DNA of 13,075 nt, taken from contig ONXT01000256.1 in assembly GCA_900321845.1 (NCBI GenBank), forward strand, positions 1-13,075. Reading direction: 5' to 3'. This DNA comes from an uncultured Bacteroidales bacterium. GTDB lineage: Bacteria; Bacteroidota; Bacteroidia; Bacteroidales; WCHB1-69. Below are positions 7,385 to 13,075 of the stretch, piece by piece. The position numbers were made by a program, and so were the translations under genes. The stretch's first letter is position 1. Every line of letters begins with the position of its first letter. The notes beneath the pieces were generated by a model. It was not told the DNA's origin. It saw only the letters and a list, made by a program, of their open reading frames with translations, and ran no database searches.

Positions 7385-8176
7385 TCACTTCTTGCTAATC
7401 ATCGTCTCCTTGCCATCGAAATTGATCCAGTAATCTCCCTTTTTCAAGTCGGCGACGTTCACTTTCTGAGCAGTTCCGCGCTTGATGAAGAAGCCGTTCG
7501 CATCATAAAGTTCGTAATGGGTCACGCCGGAAAACTCGATAAAATCCTTCACCTTGTCCGACACCAGCATGATTTTCCTGTTCGGGCTCTTGATTTTGAC
7601 AATGGGCGACGACAATTCACTGCTCCCGTCATCCTGAATGATGCGGAACAGATTCATCCCCGTAATCAAAACAGGCAGGAAATTATTGGAAATCATCTCG
7701 TCGGGCCTACCCAAATCTTTGATTTTCACCCATTTCCCATACAAGAATTGTTGGAGTTGGTAATGGCAGTCCTTATTCATATCCTCGGTTTTCCAATCCA
7801 GCATCTTGGTCTTTTTATTATAGACAAAAGACGGAAGAGAAAATTCCGATTCCCGAACTAGACTTTCGGCATTGACCACTTTCGGTACCGCAGATTTATA
7901 CTGTATTTGTATGTAAATGAAAGCGTTAGGTTGATGCGATGACAAATTGATTTCAAAGGCGTTCGATTGGTGGTTGAACGCATACTCCTTGCCGTTCACC
8001 AACACATTCTGGACGCTAAACGACTCATTTTCAGAAGGATTTAAAACATACACATTCTCTCCCGTATATTTTCCACTCACCATTATTTCAGCCACATCCA
8101 GCTCGCTCTCCTGCGCCTGTAGAAACGGGAAAACCGACAATAATATTATTATTGTAAGAAAAAGTGATTTCATCAT
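7385..8176 (-). CDS. Secreted protein of unknown function with T9SS sorting-domain-like C-terminus
   Basis: This 263-residue protein is not one I recognise in its main part. It starts with a clear signal peptide (MMKSLFLTIIILL to about residue 22, ending LQAQ). The middle is rich in beta-strand-like segments and aromatic residues without catalytic motifs. The last 50 residues, including HYELYDANGFFIKRGT, NVADLKKGDYWINF and a terminal ISKK, resemble the type A sorting tail of the Bacteroidota type IX secretion system, which directs proteins across the outer membrane (pattern: yelyD..G, then l..G.Y). This is inferred from pattern only. The start overlaps the stop of the dnaX tail frame in an ATGA arrangement (8176-8173), so its translation is probably coupled to the last part of dnaX. 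A second ATG follows directly and is equally usable. Confidence 0.7.
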   Translation of the reverse strand: MMKSLFLTIIILLSVFPFLQAQESELDVAEIMVSGKYTGENVYVLNPSENESFSVQNVLVNGKEYAFNHQSNAFEINLSSHQPNAFIYIQIQYKSAVPKVVNAESLVRESEFSLPSFVYNKKTKMLDWKTEDMNKDCHYQLQQFLYGKWVKIKDLGRPDEMISNNFLPVLITGMNLFRIIQDDGSSELSSPIVKIKSPNRKIMLVSDKVKDFIEFSGVTHYELYDANGFFIKRGTAQKVNVADLKKGDYWINFDGKETMISKK

Positions 8177-8955
8177 TCGTCCTGTCTTAGTTTTAAAATT
8201 TTTATAAACTCCTTAAAATCAGGATTTTGCTTATTCAATTCGTTCATTTTATCCTGAGAATCCAGAATAAATTTCGGTGTCTGAATATTCACATCCACCT
8301 TTGAAACCACATCATTGATGGCTTCGCTGTAATTGGCCCGCAGATATTGGAGCACATCTGTCTTTTTGATTTCAAAATCGTTCTGCTGCAACTCGTTTTT
8401 CAGTGAAACATAAACGACATTGTCCTTGATTTCAACAGGATAATGCTTCATGGGCGTGTGCAACGTAGGCTTGTTGGCGAAGACCGTATCAATCAAATCC
8501 AGCCATTTCTGCTTAAAAACCTCTTCGTCGGTCGTTTCCGCCGGTTCTTTATCTTCGGCGGGCTGAGAAACGGGCGGTGTCGCTTCCACAGATTCCGGAG
8601 TGCTGGGTGTTTCCGATGGCGTCTCACCCGACGGTTCTACAACGGGTTCTTGACCCTGCCCTTGACTTTCCGGCTGATTTTCTGACTGATTTCCAGGTTG
8701 ACTTTCTGGTTGACTTTCTGGCTGATTTTCCAGCTGATTCCCAGGTTGGTTTTCCAGCTGATTCTCAGGCTGACTTTCAGCAGGTTGTTCCGAAGCCGAA
8801 ACGGATGGTTGTGGCTCGGTCTGCGGTTGCTGTGTATGCACCGGTTCTGGATCCTTCACAACATCTTTGATAGAAGGACTGGGTTTGACGATTGCTTCCG
8901 GCGGAACGAAACTCATATTGGATTTCACCGGACCGCGTGCGTCAGCGATTGGCAA
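8173..8955 (-). CDS. dnaX: DnaX tau-like C-terminal tail, in the +1 frame relative to the DnaX core
   Basis: This frame, open from 9027 down to a TGA at 8175-8173, continues DnaX after the core frame stops at 8972. The start given is a TTG at 8955 chosen only because it is the first start-like codon; I do not think it is a real independent start. The first 140 residues are a Pro/Glu/Gln/Ser-rich linker with a tetrapeptide repeat (8662-8775). The last 120 residues (from FKQKWLDLIDTVFANKP) form a compact alpha/beta domain like the C-terminal domain of long Bacteroidota DnaX proteins, which corresponds in position to the tau region contacting polymerase alpha and helicase in E. coli. Joined to the core by skipping one base, the product would have 650 residues, close to the 643 of E. 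coli tau. The stop overlaps the next gene's ATG. Confidence 0.75.
   Translation of the reverse strand: MPIADARGPVKSNMSFVPPEAIVKPSPSIKDVVKDPEPVHTQQPQTEPQPSVSASEQPAESQPENQLENQPGNQLENQPESQPESQPGNQSENQPESQGQGQEPVVEPSGETPSETPSTPESVEATPPVSQPAEDKEPAETTDEEVFKQKWLDLIDTVFANKPTLHTPMKHYPVEIKDNVVYVSLKNELQQNDFEIKKTDVLQYLRANYSEAINDVVSKVDVNIQTPKFILDSQDKMNELNKQNPDFKEFIKILKLRQDE
8662..8775 (-). repeat. 12-base tandem repeat coding for an (E/G)-(N/S)-Q-(P/L) linker in DnaX
   Basis: About ten consecutive 12-base units code for tetrapeptides such as SQPE, NQLE, NQPG, NQLE, NQPE, SQPE, SQPG, NQSE and NQPE. The units differ by single-base changes, so the repeat is degenerate but in phase. It lies in the flexible linker between the clamp-loader core and the tau-like domain, and such repeats can vary in copy number by slippage without breaking the frame. 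Confidence 0.85.
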
Positions 8956-8971
8956 TGTTGCCGTGGATTGA

Positions 8972-8990
8972 TTAGCGCCCCTCCCGGGAT
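8972..8990 (-). other. Frameshift site within dnaX (programmed, mutational or sequencing origin unresolved)
   Basis: The core frame reads CGG GAG GGG CGC TAA here, while the tail frame is +1. Dropping one G of the GGGG run at 8981-8978 gives R-E-G-A-N-Q and an unbroken gene. The run GGGAGGGG lies two codons or less before the stop codon, in the manner of the Shine-Dalgarno-like stimulator in prfB frameshifting, but no classic -1 slippery heptamer is present. Confidence 0.7.
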
Positions 8991-10126
8991 TGCCTGACAG
9001 GGGCGACCATCGCAGCTGGACGGTTCTTCAGATACACATAGTTCGCGTTAATCTGCATCAGACAAATTTCGACAGAAAGTCGCTTGTTGTTGGATGCCTT
9101 GTAGTTGAAATCGCAGGTGTTGGCCAATTCCAATGCCCTGATCATCAGGCTTTTATCGGCGTTAGTAGCTTGCTTTTCATAACGTTCTTTCACGGTGTCG
9201 GAAACTTCAAGTAGCTGAACCGTGTTCGCATCCTTAGCCATCAGCAGATTGCGGAAGTGAGAGGCGAGGCCCGCGATAAAGTTCTGTTCATCAAAGCCGC
9301 TGGAGATGATTTCATCAAACAAAAGCAGCGCCTTGGAGGAATCGGCATCGAAGAGGTAGTCCACCATTTTAAAATAATTGTCAACGTCGAGAACGTTCAA
9401 ATTCTGTATGGTAGCCTGATAGGTGATGTTGTTTCCAGTGAAGCTCACGAGCTGATCGAAGATGGAAAGGGCATCGCGGAGGGCACCATCGGCTTTTCTC
9501 GCCACGACGTGAAGGGCTTCATTTTCAGCCACAACTCCCTCATTTTTAGCGACATATTGCAGATGTTTCACGATGTCAGCATCCTTAATGCGCTTGAAAT
9601 CATACACCTGGCATCTGGAGAGGATGGTGGGGATAATCTTGTGCTTCTCAGTGGTGGCAAGGATGAATTTCGCGTAGGCCGGTGGCTCCTCCAAGGTTTT
9701 CAGGAATGCGTTGAAGGCCTGCGGAGAGAGCATGTGAACCTCATCGATGATATAGACCTTGTATTGGGCACCAATCGGGGCGACGCGGACCTGCTCCACG
9801 AGGTTGCGAATATCCTCCACGGAGTTGTTGGAGGCGGCATCGAGTTCATAGACATTGAACGAAGCGGAATTGTTGAACGCCTTGCAGGAGTCGCACTCGT
9901 TGCAGGGTTCGATGTCCGCTGTCAGATGGGCACAATTGAGGGCTTTGGCAAAGATACGGGCGCAGGTGGTTTTGCCCACGCCACGCGGTCCGCAGAACAA
10001 GAACGCTTGTGCCACCTGACCGCTCTTGATGGCGTTTTTCAGAGTGGAAGTGATATGTTCCTGGCCCACAACGGAATTGAAGGTCGAGGGACGGTACTTG
10101 CGGGCTGATACGATGAAATTATCCAT
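8972..10126 (-). CDS. dnaX: DNA polymerase III clamp-loader subunit DnaX (gamma-like core)
   Basis: DnaX is the ATPase subunit that loads the sliding clamp onto DNA. This 384-residue frame contains domains I-III. Walker A is GPRGVGKT (46-53), a four-Cys zinc site uses Cys65, Cys75, Cys78 and Cys81, and Walker B is VYIIDEVH with Asp128-Glu129. Sensor 1 with the arginine finger is ATTEKHKIIPTILSRC (Arg171), and sensor 2 is GALRDALS (Arg217). The collar domain ends around RLSVEICLMQIN (349-360). The frame then stops at 8974-8972 just after the collar. A product ending here would be the equivalent of E. coli gamma, able to load clamps but lacking the tau contacts. The start ATG at 10126 gives the usual N-terminus (SARKYRP.TF..VVGQEH). 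The gene follows pfkA by 62 bases with no clear promoter between. Confidence 0.95.
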   Translation of the reverse strand: MDNFIVSARKYRPSTFNSVVGQEHITSTLKNAIKSGQVAQAFLFCGPRGVGKTTCARIFAKALNCAHLTADIEPCNECDSCKAFNNSASFNVYELDAASNNSVEDIRNLVEQVRVAPIGAQYKVYIIDEVHMLSPQAFNAFLKTLEEPPAYAKFILATTEKHKIIPTILSRCQVYDFKRIKDADIVKHLQYVAKNEGVVAENEALHVVARKADGALRDALSIFDQLVSFTGNNITYQATIQNLNVLDVDNYFKMVDYLFDADSSKALLLFDEIISSGFDEQNFIAGLASHFRNLLMAKDANTVQLLEVSDTVKERYEKQATNADKSLMIRALELANTCDFNYKASNNKRLSVEICLMQINANYVYLKNRPAAMVAPVRQSREGR

Positions 10127-10188
10127 GGTGATTGATTGGTTGAATCGTTAATTTGTCTATTTGTTGGGGATGTGTGTCAGGTTAAGGA

Positions 10189-11307
10189 TTAATATTTGAG
10201 GGATGCTTCGTCGCCGAACGAGATGCCCACACCGCGGGCGGTGCGCACGAGGTCGCTGGTTTCGGGTTTCACGAAATTAGGTGTTTCCAATGCTTTTTCA
10301 AGGGTGACATAGGAGATGTCAGGGTGGTTATAGATGACGAGGGTGCCATATTTCTCCTCTTTGGCGAGTTCCACGGCCTTCACGCCGAACTCGGTGGCGA
10401 GCACGCGGTCGTAGGCGATGGGGGTGCCGCCGCGCTGAAGGTGTCCGAGCACAGTGACGCGGATGTCGTGTTCCACACCGGCGGCCTCCAACTCCGCTTT
10501 CAGTTTGGCGCCCACGCCGCCCAACTTGATGTGTTCGTCGCCGACAGCGGTGGGGGCCATGCCCGTCACCTTGCCGTCCAACGATTTGGCACCTTCCGCA
10601 ATCACTATGTTGCAGAAGCCGTAGTCGCCTTTGTAGCGGGTGGCGATTTTCTGGGCGATGATGCGCGGATCATAGGGAATTTCGGGGATGATGCAGACCT
10701 CGGCGCCACCCGCGATGGCGGTGTTCAGCGCTATCCAACCGGCATCGCGCCCCATCACCTCCATAATGAAAACACGGCTGTGGCTGCACGCCGTCGTCAC
10801 CAGCTTGTCGAACGCCTCCGTCGCAATCTCCACCGCGGTTTGGAAACCGAAGGTGAAATCGGTACAGGAGAGGTCGTTGTCAATGGTTTTGGGCACGCCG
10901 ATGACGTTGAAACCCAAGTTGCTGAGTTCCTGCGAGATGCGCTGTGACCCATCGCCGCCAATGTTGATGATGGCATCGAAGCCCATCTCATTGAACCGCT
11001 TTTTCATCAGAGCGGAGCGGTTTTCCACCTTCCAACTGCCGTCGGCCTGCTTGACGGGAAAATGGAATGGACCGCCTTTGTTGGTGGTTTTGATGATGGT
11101 GCCGCCCTGTATGTGGATGCCGGCGACATCATCCTCCGTCAGAAGACGGATGTCAATATCATCTTTGAGAATTCCATTGAAGGATTCCATGCATCCATAG
11201 ACCTCCCAATCGGGCTCCTGTGCAGCGCGTTTCACAATACCACGAATCACCGCATTCAGTCCGGGGCAATCCCCGCCACCCGTAGCTACAAGTATTTTCT
11301 TTCCCAT
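10189..11307 (-). CDS. pfkA: 6-phosphofructokinase, group III type, predicted ATP-dependent
   Basis: The 372-residue enzyme phosphorylates fructose 6-phosphate to the 1,6-bisphosphate in glycolysis. The N-terminus has GGGDCPGLNAVIRG, the phosphoryl-donor loop has GGDGS (117-121), and the catalytic loop is PKTIDND (139-145), in which Asp143 is the expected base. MEVMGRDAGWIA (182-193) and HLQRGGTPIAYDR complete the fructose 6-phosphate site. Gly120 (E. coli position 104) favours ATP, while Lys140 (position 124) is the residue found in pyrophosphate-using enzymes. The combination Gly plus Lys is known from ATP-using group III enzymes, so ATP is the better guess. At 372 residues it is longer than the 320-residue E. 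coli PfkA. It lies 99 bases downstream of mscS and 62 bases upstream of dnaX on the same strand; a separate promoter before it is likely but not clearly visible. Confidence 0.94.
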   Translation of the reverse strand: MGKKILVATGGGDCPGLNAVIRGIVKRAAQEPDWEVYGCMESFNGILKDDIDIRLLTEDDVAGIHIQGGTIIKTTNKGGPFHFPVKQADGSWKVENRSALMKKRFNEMGFDAIINIGGDGSQRISQELSNLGFNVIGVPKTIDNDLSCTDFTFGFQTAVEIATEAFDKLVTTACSHSRVFIMEVMGRDAGWIALNTAIAGGAEVCIIPEIPYDPRIIAQKIATRYKGDYGFCNIVIAEGAKSLDGKVTGMAPTAVGDEHIKLGGVGAKLKAELEAAGVEHDIRVTVLGHLQRGGTPIAYDRVLATEFGVKAVELAKEEKYGTLVIYNHPDISYVTLEKALETPNFVKPETSDLVRTARGVGISFGDEASLKY

Positions 11308-11406
11308 TTTATTGATAATTACAAACTACCTCAAACAATAAGTTGGTTTTTAGTTCACTGATTTCTGTTTATTTTATGCAAAGCACCGCTGTAGTGGATA
11401 ATCAGT

Positions 11407-12243
11407 TTAATCTTTATTGATATGAACCTGGAGTTGGTCGAACGGGATTTCAATCTGGTTTTCTTTCAAGGTTTCGTAAGTGCCTTGCGTGAGGGCGCCC
11501 ATGACACCCCAGTAGTTCTCGGTTTTGGTCCATGCGCGAAGTTGGAGGTTAATGGAGCTTGCGCCCAGTTCGAGTACGGCCACAGCGGGAGCGTCGGCTT
11601 CGTCTTTCAGCACATCGGGGTGGCTCATGGCCAAATCGATAAGCACTTTGCGCGCTTTATTAATATCTTCCCCGTAGGCGATACCGACATTCACATCCAC
11701 GCGACGCTTCTCACTGCGGGTGTAGTTGGTCAGCGTGTTGGTGGCCAGCTGCGTGTTCGGAACCACAATCACCTTGTTGTCCAACGTAATGAGCAGCGTA
11801 TTGAAAACCTGTATTTCCTTGACAATTCCACTGATGCCGCCCTGCTCAATGTAATCCCCAACCTTGTAGGGCTTGAGCAAAAGGATGATGACGCCGCCAG
11901 CGAAATTTTGCAAAGTGCCTTGCAGAGCCATGCCGACGGCCAGACCGGCGGCACCCAAAATGGCGATAAAAGAGGTCATCTGGATTCCGATCATGCCTGC
12001 AACCGTAATAATCAGCAGCACTTTCAGCGCAATGATGATGATTGAGCGCAAAAAAGAATTCAGAGAGACATCCAAATTCTTCTTCGTGAATATTTTAAGC
12101 AGCAATTTGTCAAGCCATTTAATCAGTTTCCAGCCAATCCACAAGATCAGCAAGGCAACAATAATAGTTGGCAAATTCCGAAAAAGGACATCATTGAAGA
12201 ATTCCTTTAATCCAATTAGGAGATGAGAAGTTTCTTTTTCCAT
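11407..12243 (-). CDS. mscS: Small-conductance mechanosensitive channel, MscS family
   Basis: This 278-residue protein, close to the 286 of E. coli MscS, opens under membrane tension to release solutes after osmotic downshock. Three membrane helices are visible: about residues 24-44, 64-86 and the pore-lining third helix at 90-122. The third helix has the small-residue pattern and kink region AILGAAGLAVGMALQGTLQNFAGG. It is followed by the conserved LLLKPYKVGDYIE entry into the beta domain, IVVPNTQLATNTLTNYTR, and an alpha/beta C-terminal vestibule domain. The N-terminus is short, as in the basic MscS class, with no added periplasmic or ligand-binding domain. The start ATG at 12243 is directly preceded by a dyad (12249-12265) and a -7 promoter motif (12289-12296). 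pfkA lies 99 bases downstream. Confidence 0.94.
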   Translation of the reverse strand: MEKETSHLLIGLKEFFNDVLFRNLPTIIVALLILWIGWKLIKWLDKLLLKIFTKKNLDVSLNSFLRSIIIIALKVLLIITVAGMIGIQMTSFIAILGAAGLAVGMALQGTLQNFAGGVIILLLKPYKVGDYIEQGGISGIVKEIQVFNTLLITLDNKVIVVPNTQLATNTLTNYTRSEKRRVDVNVGIAYGEDINKARKVLIDLAMSHPDVLKDEADAPAVAVLELGASSINLQLRAWTKTENYWGVMGALTQGTYETLKENQIEIPFDQLQVHINKD

Positions 12244-12248
12244 TTAAG

Positions 12249-12265
12249 TAATTGATTATCAATTA
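12249..12265. repeat. 17-base inverted repeat directly before mscS
   Basis: TAATTGAT (12249-12256) and ATCAATTA (12258-12265) form perfect 8-base arms around a single T, five bases before the mscS ATG on the minus strand. The single-base centre suits a protein-binding operator better than an RNA hairpin, but the AT-rich composition makes a chance origin possible. Confidence 0.5.
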
Positions 12266-12288
12266 AAAAATTTCTGAATGAATATCTG

Positions 12289-12296
12289 CAAAATTA
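12289..12296 (-). promoter_or_regulatory. Candidate -7 promoter element for mscS
   Basis: On the minus strand TAATTTTG, followed by C, matches TAnnTTTG exactly and lies 45 bases before the mscS ATG. No good TTTG is seen 19-21 bases further upstream. The dyad at 12249-12265 would fall within the leader. Confidence 0.45.
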
Positions 12297-12411
12297 CAAT
12301 TTTATTTTGAATTTCGGATGGCATTTTCATAAATAATCATTGTGCAGATTAAACCTTGCTGGTGGCGGTGTGTCTAAGCCTCGTTTTTTGCTTTTCGAAA
12401 AAAATAGTTAT

Positions 12412-12957
12412 ATGAAAAGAATCACGATGTTTTTGCTGACCTGCGTTTTCATTGTTTCCCTTTCGGCGCAGGCGGAGCAGACGAAGGGAAAATGCGACGA
12501 CCAGCGGTGTCAGACCATGATGAAGCTCAAACGCGCTTTCATCGAAGAGAATTTCATTTTGGGCGATGCTGGACAACACAAGCAATTCTGGGATGCCTAT
12601 TCAAAACTGGAGAAATCCGAATTCGAGGCTTTTCAGCAACAGCAGAAGATGAAAACGGAGGCAGGGCTTCCGAAATTAGCCCGTGGAGCCTCGTTGGATA
12701 CACTTTCCAACGAACAGATTCTGGCCTATTACAAAATCAAGTTCCAAATTCGCGACCAGAAATACAAGGCCGAGAAAACATTCTTCGAAGAAATCTGCAA
12801 GTGCCTGTCGCCCAAGCAAATCAATGAGTATTATCAGTTGGAAAAGAAATTCAAACGCACAGCGGTGAGCAAGGAGGAGCACAAACGCCTCAACGCAAAA
12901 GGGGTTCCGGCCTCCAAGATTCCCACGTCAACCAAGCCCTCTGACGTCAAAAAATAA
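12412..12957 (+). CDS. Small secreted helical protein, possibly Spy/CpxP-like
   Basis: The 181-residue protein starts at the ATG at 12412, which opens a clean signal peptide (MKRITMFLLTCVFIVSLSAQA). The frame extends upstream to a TTG at 12340, but that would add 24 residues ahead of the signal and is rejected. The mature part is mostly charged helix: MMKLKRAFIEENFILGD, then FWDAYSKLEKSEFEAFQQQQK, then a second helical pair around LSNEQILAYYKIKFQIRDQKY and LSPKQINEYYQLEKKFKR. The FI..., FW..Y..LE and LSPKQ..EYY patterns recall the small periplasmic Spy/CpxP-like chaperones common in Bacteroidota, but similarity is loose. Two Cys pairs (CDDQRC, CKC) could form disulfides. A Lys/Pro/Ser tail ends the protein. 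The 3' end overlaps by 11 bases the opposing gene entering from the right. Function is not established. Confidence 0.75.
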   Translation: MKRITMFLLTCVFIVSLSAQAEQTKGKCDDQRCQTMMKLKRAFIEENFILGDAGQHKQFWDAYSKLEKSEFEAFQQQQKMKTEAGLPKLARGASLDTLSNEQILAYYKIKFQIRDQKYKAEKTFFEEICKCLSPKQINEYYQLEKKFKRTAVSKEEHKRLNAKGVPASKIPTSTKPSDVKK

Positions 12958-13075
12958 TCTCGCCCATAGTAGATTTTTGCATACGTATTTTGCCGATGGC
13001 CTCCAACACGATCAAGTTAACGAGGCCGTCGGTGTTTTTTTTGTCTTGGAAAATCGCGGATTTCATCTCCGCCAC
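12947..13075 (-). CDS. 3' end of a gene entering from the right, possibly 3-dehydroquinate synthase (AroB)
   Basis: Reading leftward from the window edge, 42 codons are open to a TGA at 12949-12947. The peptide contains MKSAIFQDKKNTDG followed by NLIVLEAIGKI. A DKKN motif followed by a hydrophobic strand and an IG turn is how the C-terminal part of AroB often looks, so AroB (which cyclises DAHP to 3-dehydroquinate in the shikimate pathway) is my best guess, but 42 residues are too few to be sure. The frame runs in phase from the edge with no stop and the composition looks coding. It overlaps the 3' end of the convergent secreted-protein gene by 11 bases, leaving no room for a terminator between them. 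Confidence 0.55.
   Translation of the reverse strand: MAEMKSAIFQDKKNTDGLVNLIVLEAIGKIRMQKSTMGEIIF

Noticed and set aside
8173..8955. Reading the DnaX tail as an independent gene starting at TTG 8955
   Set aside because: The frame is open well upstream to 9027, the start context is poor, and the content continues DnaX; a frameshifted dnaX is the better explanation.
9257..10108. Long (283-codon) plus-strand frame opposite dnaX
   Set aside because: It is antisense to the well-conserved dnaX core, matches no family I recognise, and arises from the codon bias of the opposite strand.
11350..11406. Possible hairpin CACTACAGCGGTG after mscS
   Set aside because: The stem is only about three pairs with a large loop and no T-run, so it does not qualify as a terminator.
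12340..12411. Upstream TTG start for the small secreted protein
   Set aside because: It would put 24 residues in front of a clear signal peptide; the ATG at 12412 is preferred.

Overview
The window looks like chromosomal DNA from a member of the Bacteroidota, most likely the order Bacteroidales. Four things point there. The gene order DUF4271 - hemD-like - rnpA - yidD - S41 peptidase is one I associate with that phylum. Several genes are preceded by the Bacteroidota -7 promoter motif TAnnTTTG. One secreted protein ends in a domain that resembles the type IX secretion (T9SS) sorting tail. Purine-rich Shine-Dalgarno sequences are mostly absent. Nearly everything is core, housekeeping-type sequence. 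I see no insertion sequence, CRISPR array, integrase, rRNA or tRNA, and no gap without a gene longer than about 200 bases.

Layout. Positions 1-1151 (minus) hold a lemA gene followed by a TPM-domain gene that runs off the left edge. Positions 1355-5214 (plus) hold a rightward cluster: a DUF4271 membrane protein, a uroporphyrinogen-III synthase-like protein, RNase P protein, the YidD membrane-insertion factor and a secreted carboxy-terminal processing peptidase. A YraN-like nuclease-fold gene (5222-5584, minus) converges on the peptidase gene. A PLP-dependent aminotransferase (5725-6924, minus) has its own promoter motif and a strong intrinsic terminator. Upstream of it on the minus strand lies a run read in the order mscS (12243-11407), pfkA (11307-10189), dnaX (10126-8173, in two frames), a secreted protein of unknown function (8176-7385) and a small MerR-type regulator (7366-7043). 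At the right edge a small secreted protein (12412-12957, plus) overlaps tail to tail with the 3' end of a gene entering from the right, possibly aroB.

Functional themes are RNA processing and protein insertion into the membrane (rnpA, yidD), envelope proteolysis and stress (S41 peptidase, LemA/TPM, MscS, the small Spy/CpxP-like protein), replication (dnaX) and central metabolism (pfkA, aminotransferase).

The observation most worth checking is dnaX. Its clamp-loader core (domains I-III, gamma-like) and its tau-like C-terminal tail lie in two overlapping frames, and the tail is in the +1 frame. Removing one G from the GGGG run at 8978-8981 would join them into a 650-residue tau-sized protein. 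The site also has a purine-rich, Shine-Dalgarno-like run just before a stop codon, so programmed frameshifting is possible, but a sequencing error or a mutation explains the data equally well. I did not find convincing evidence of a wholly new multi-gene system.
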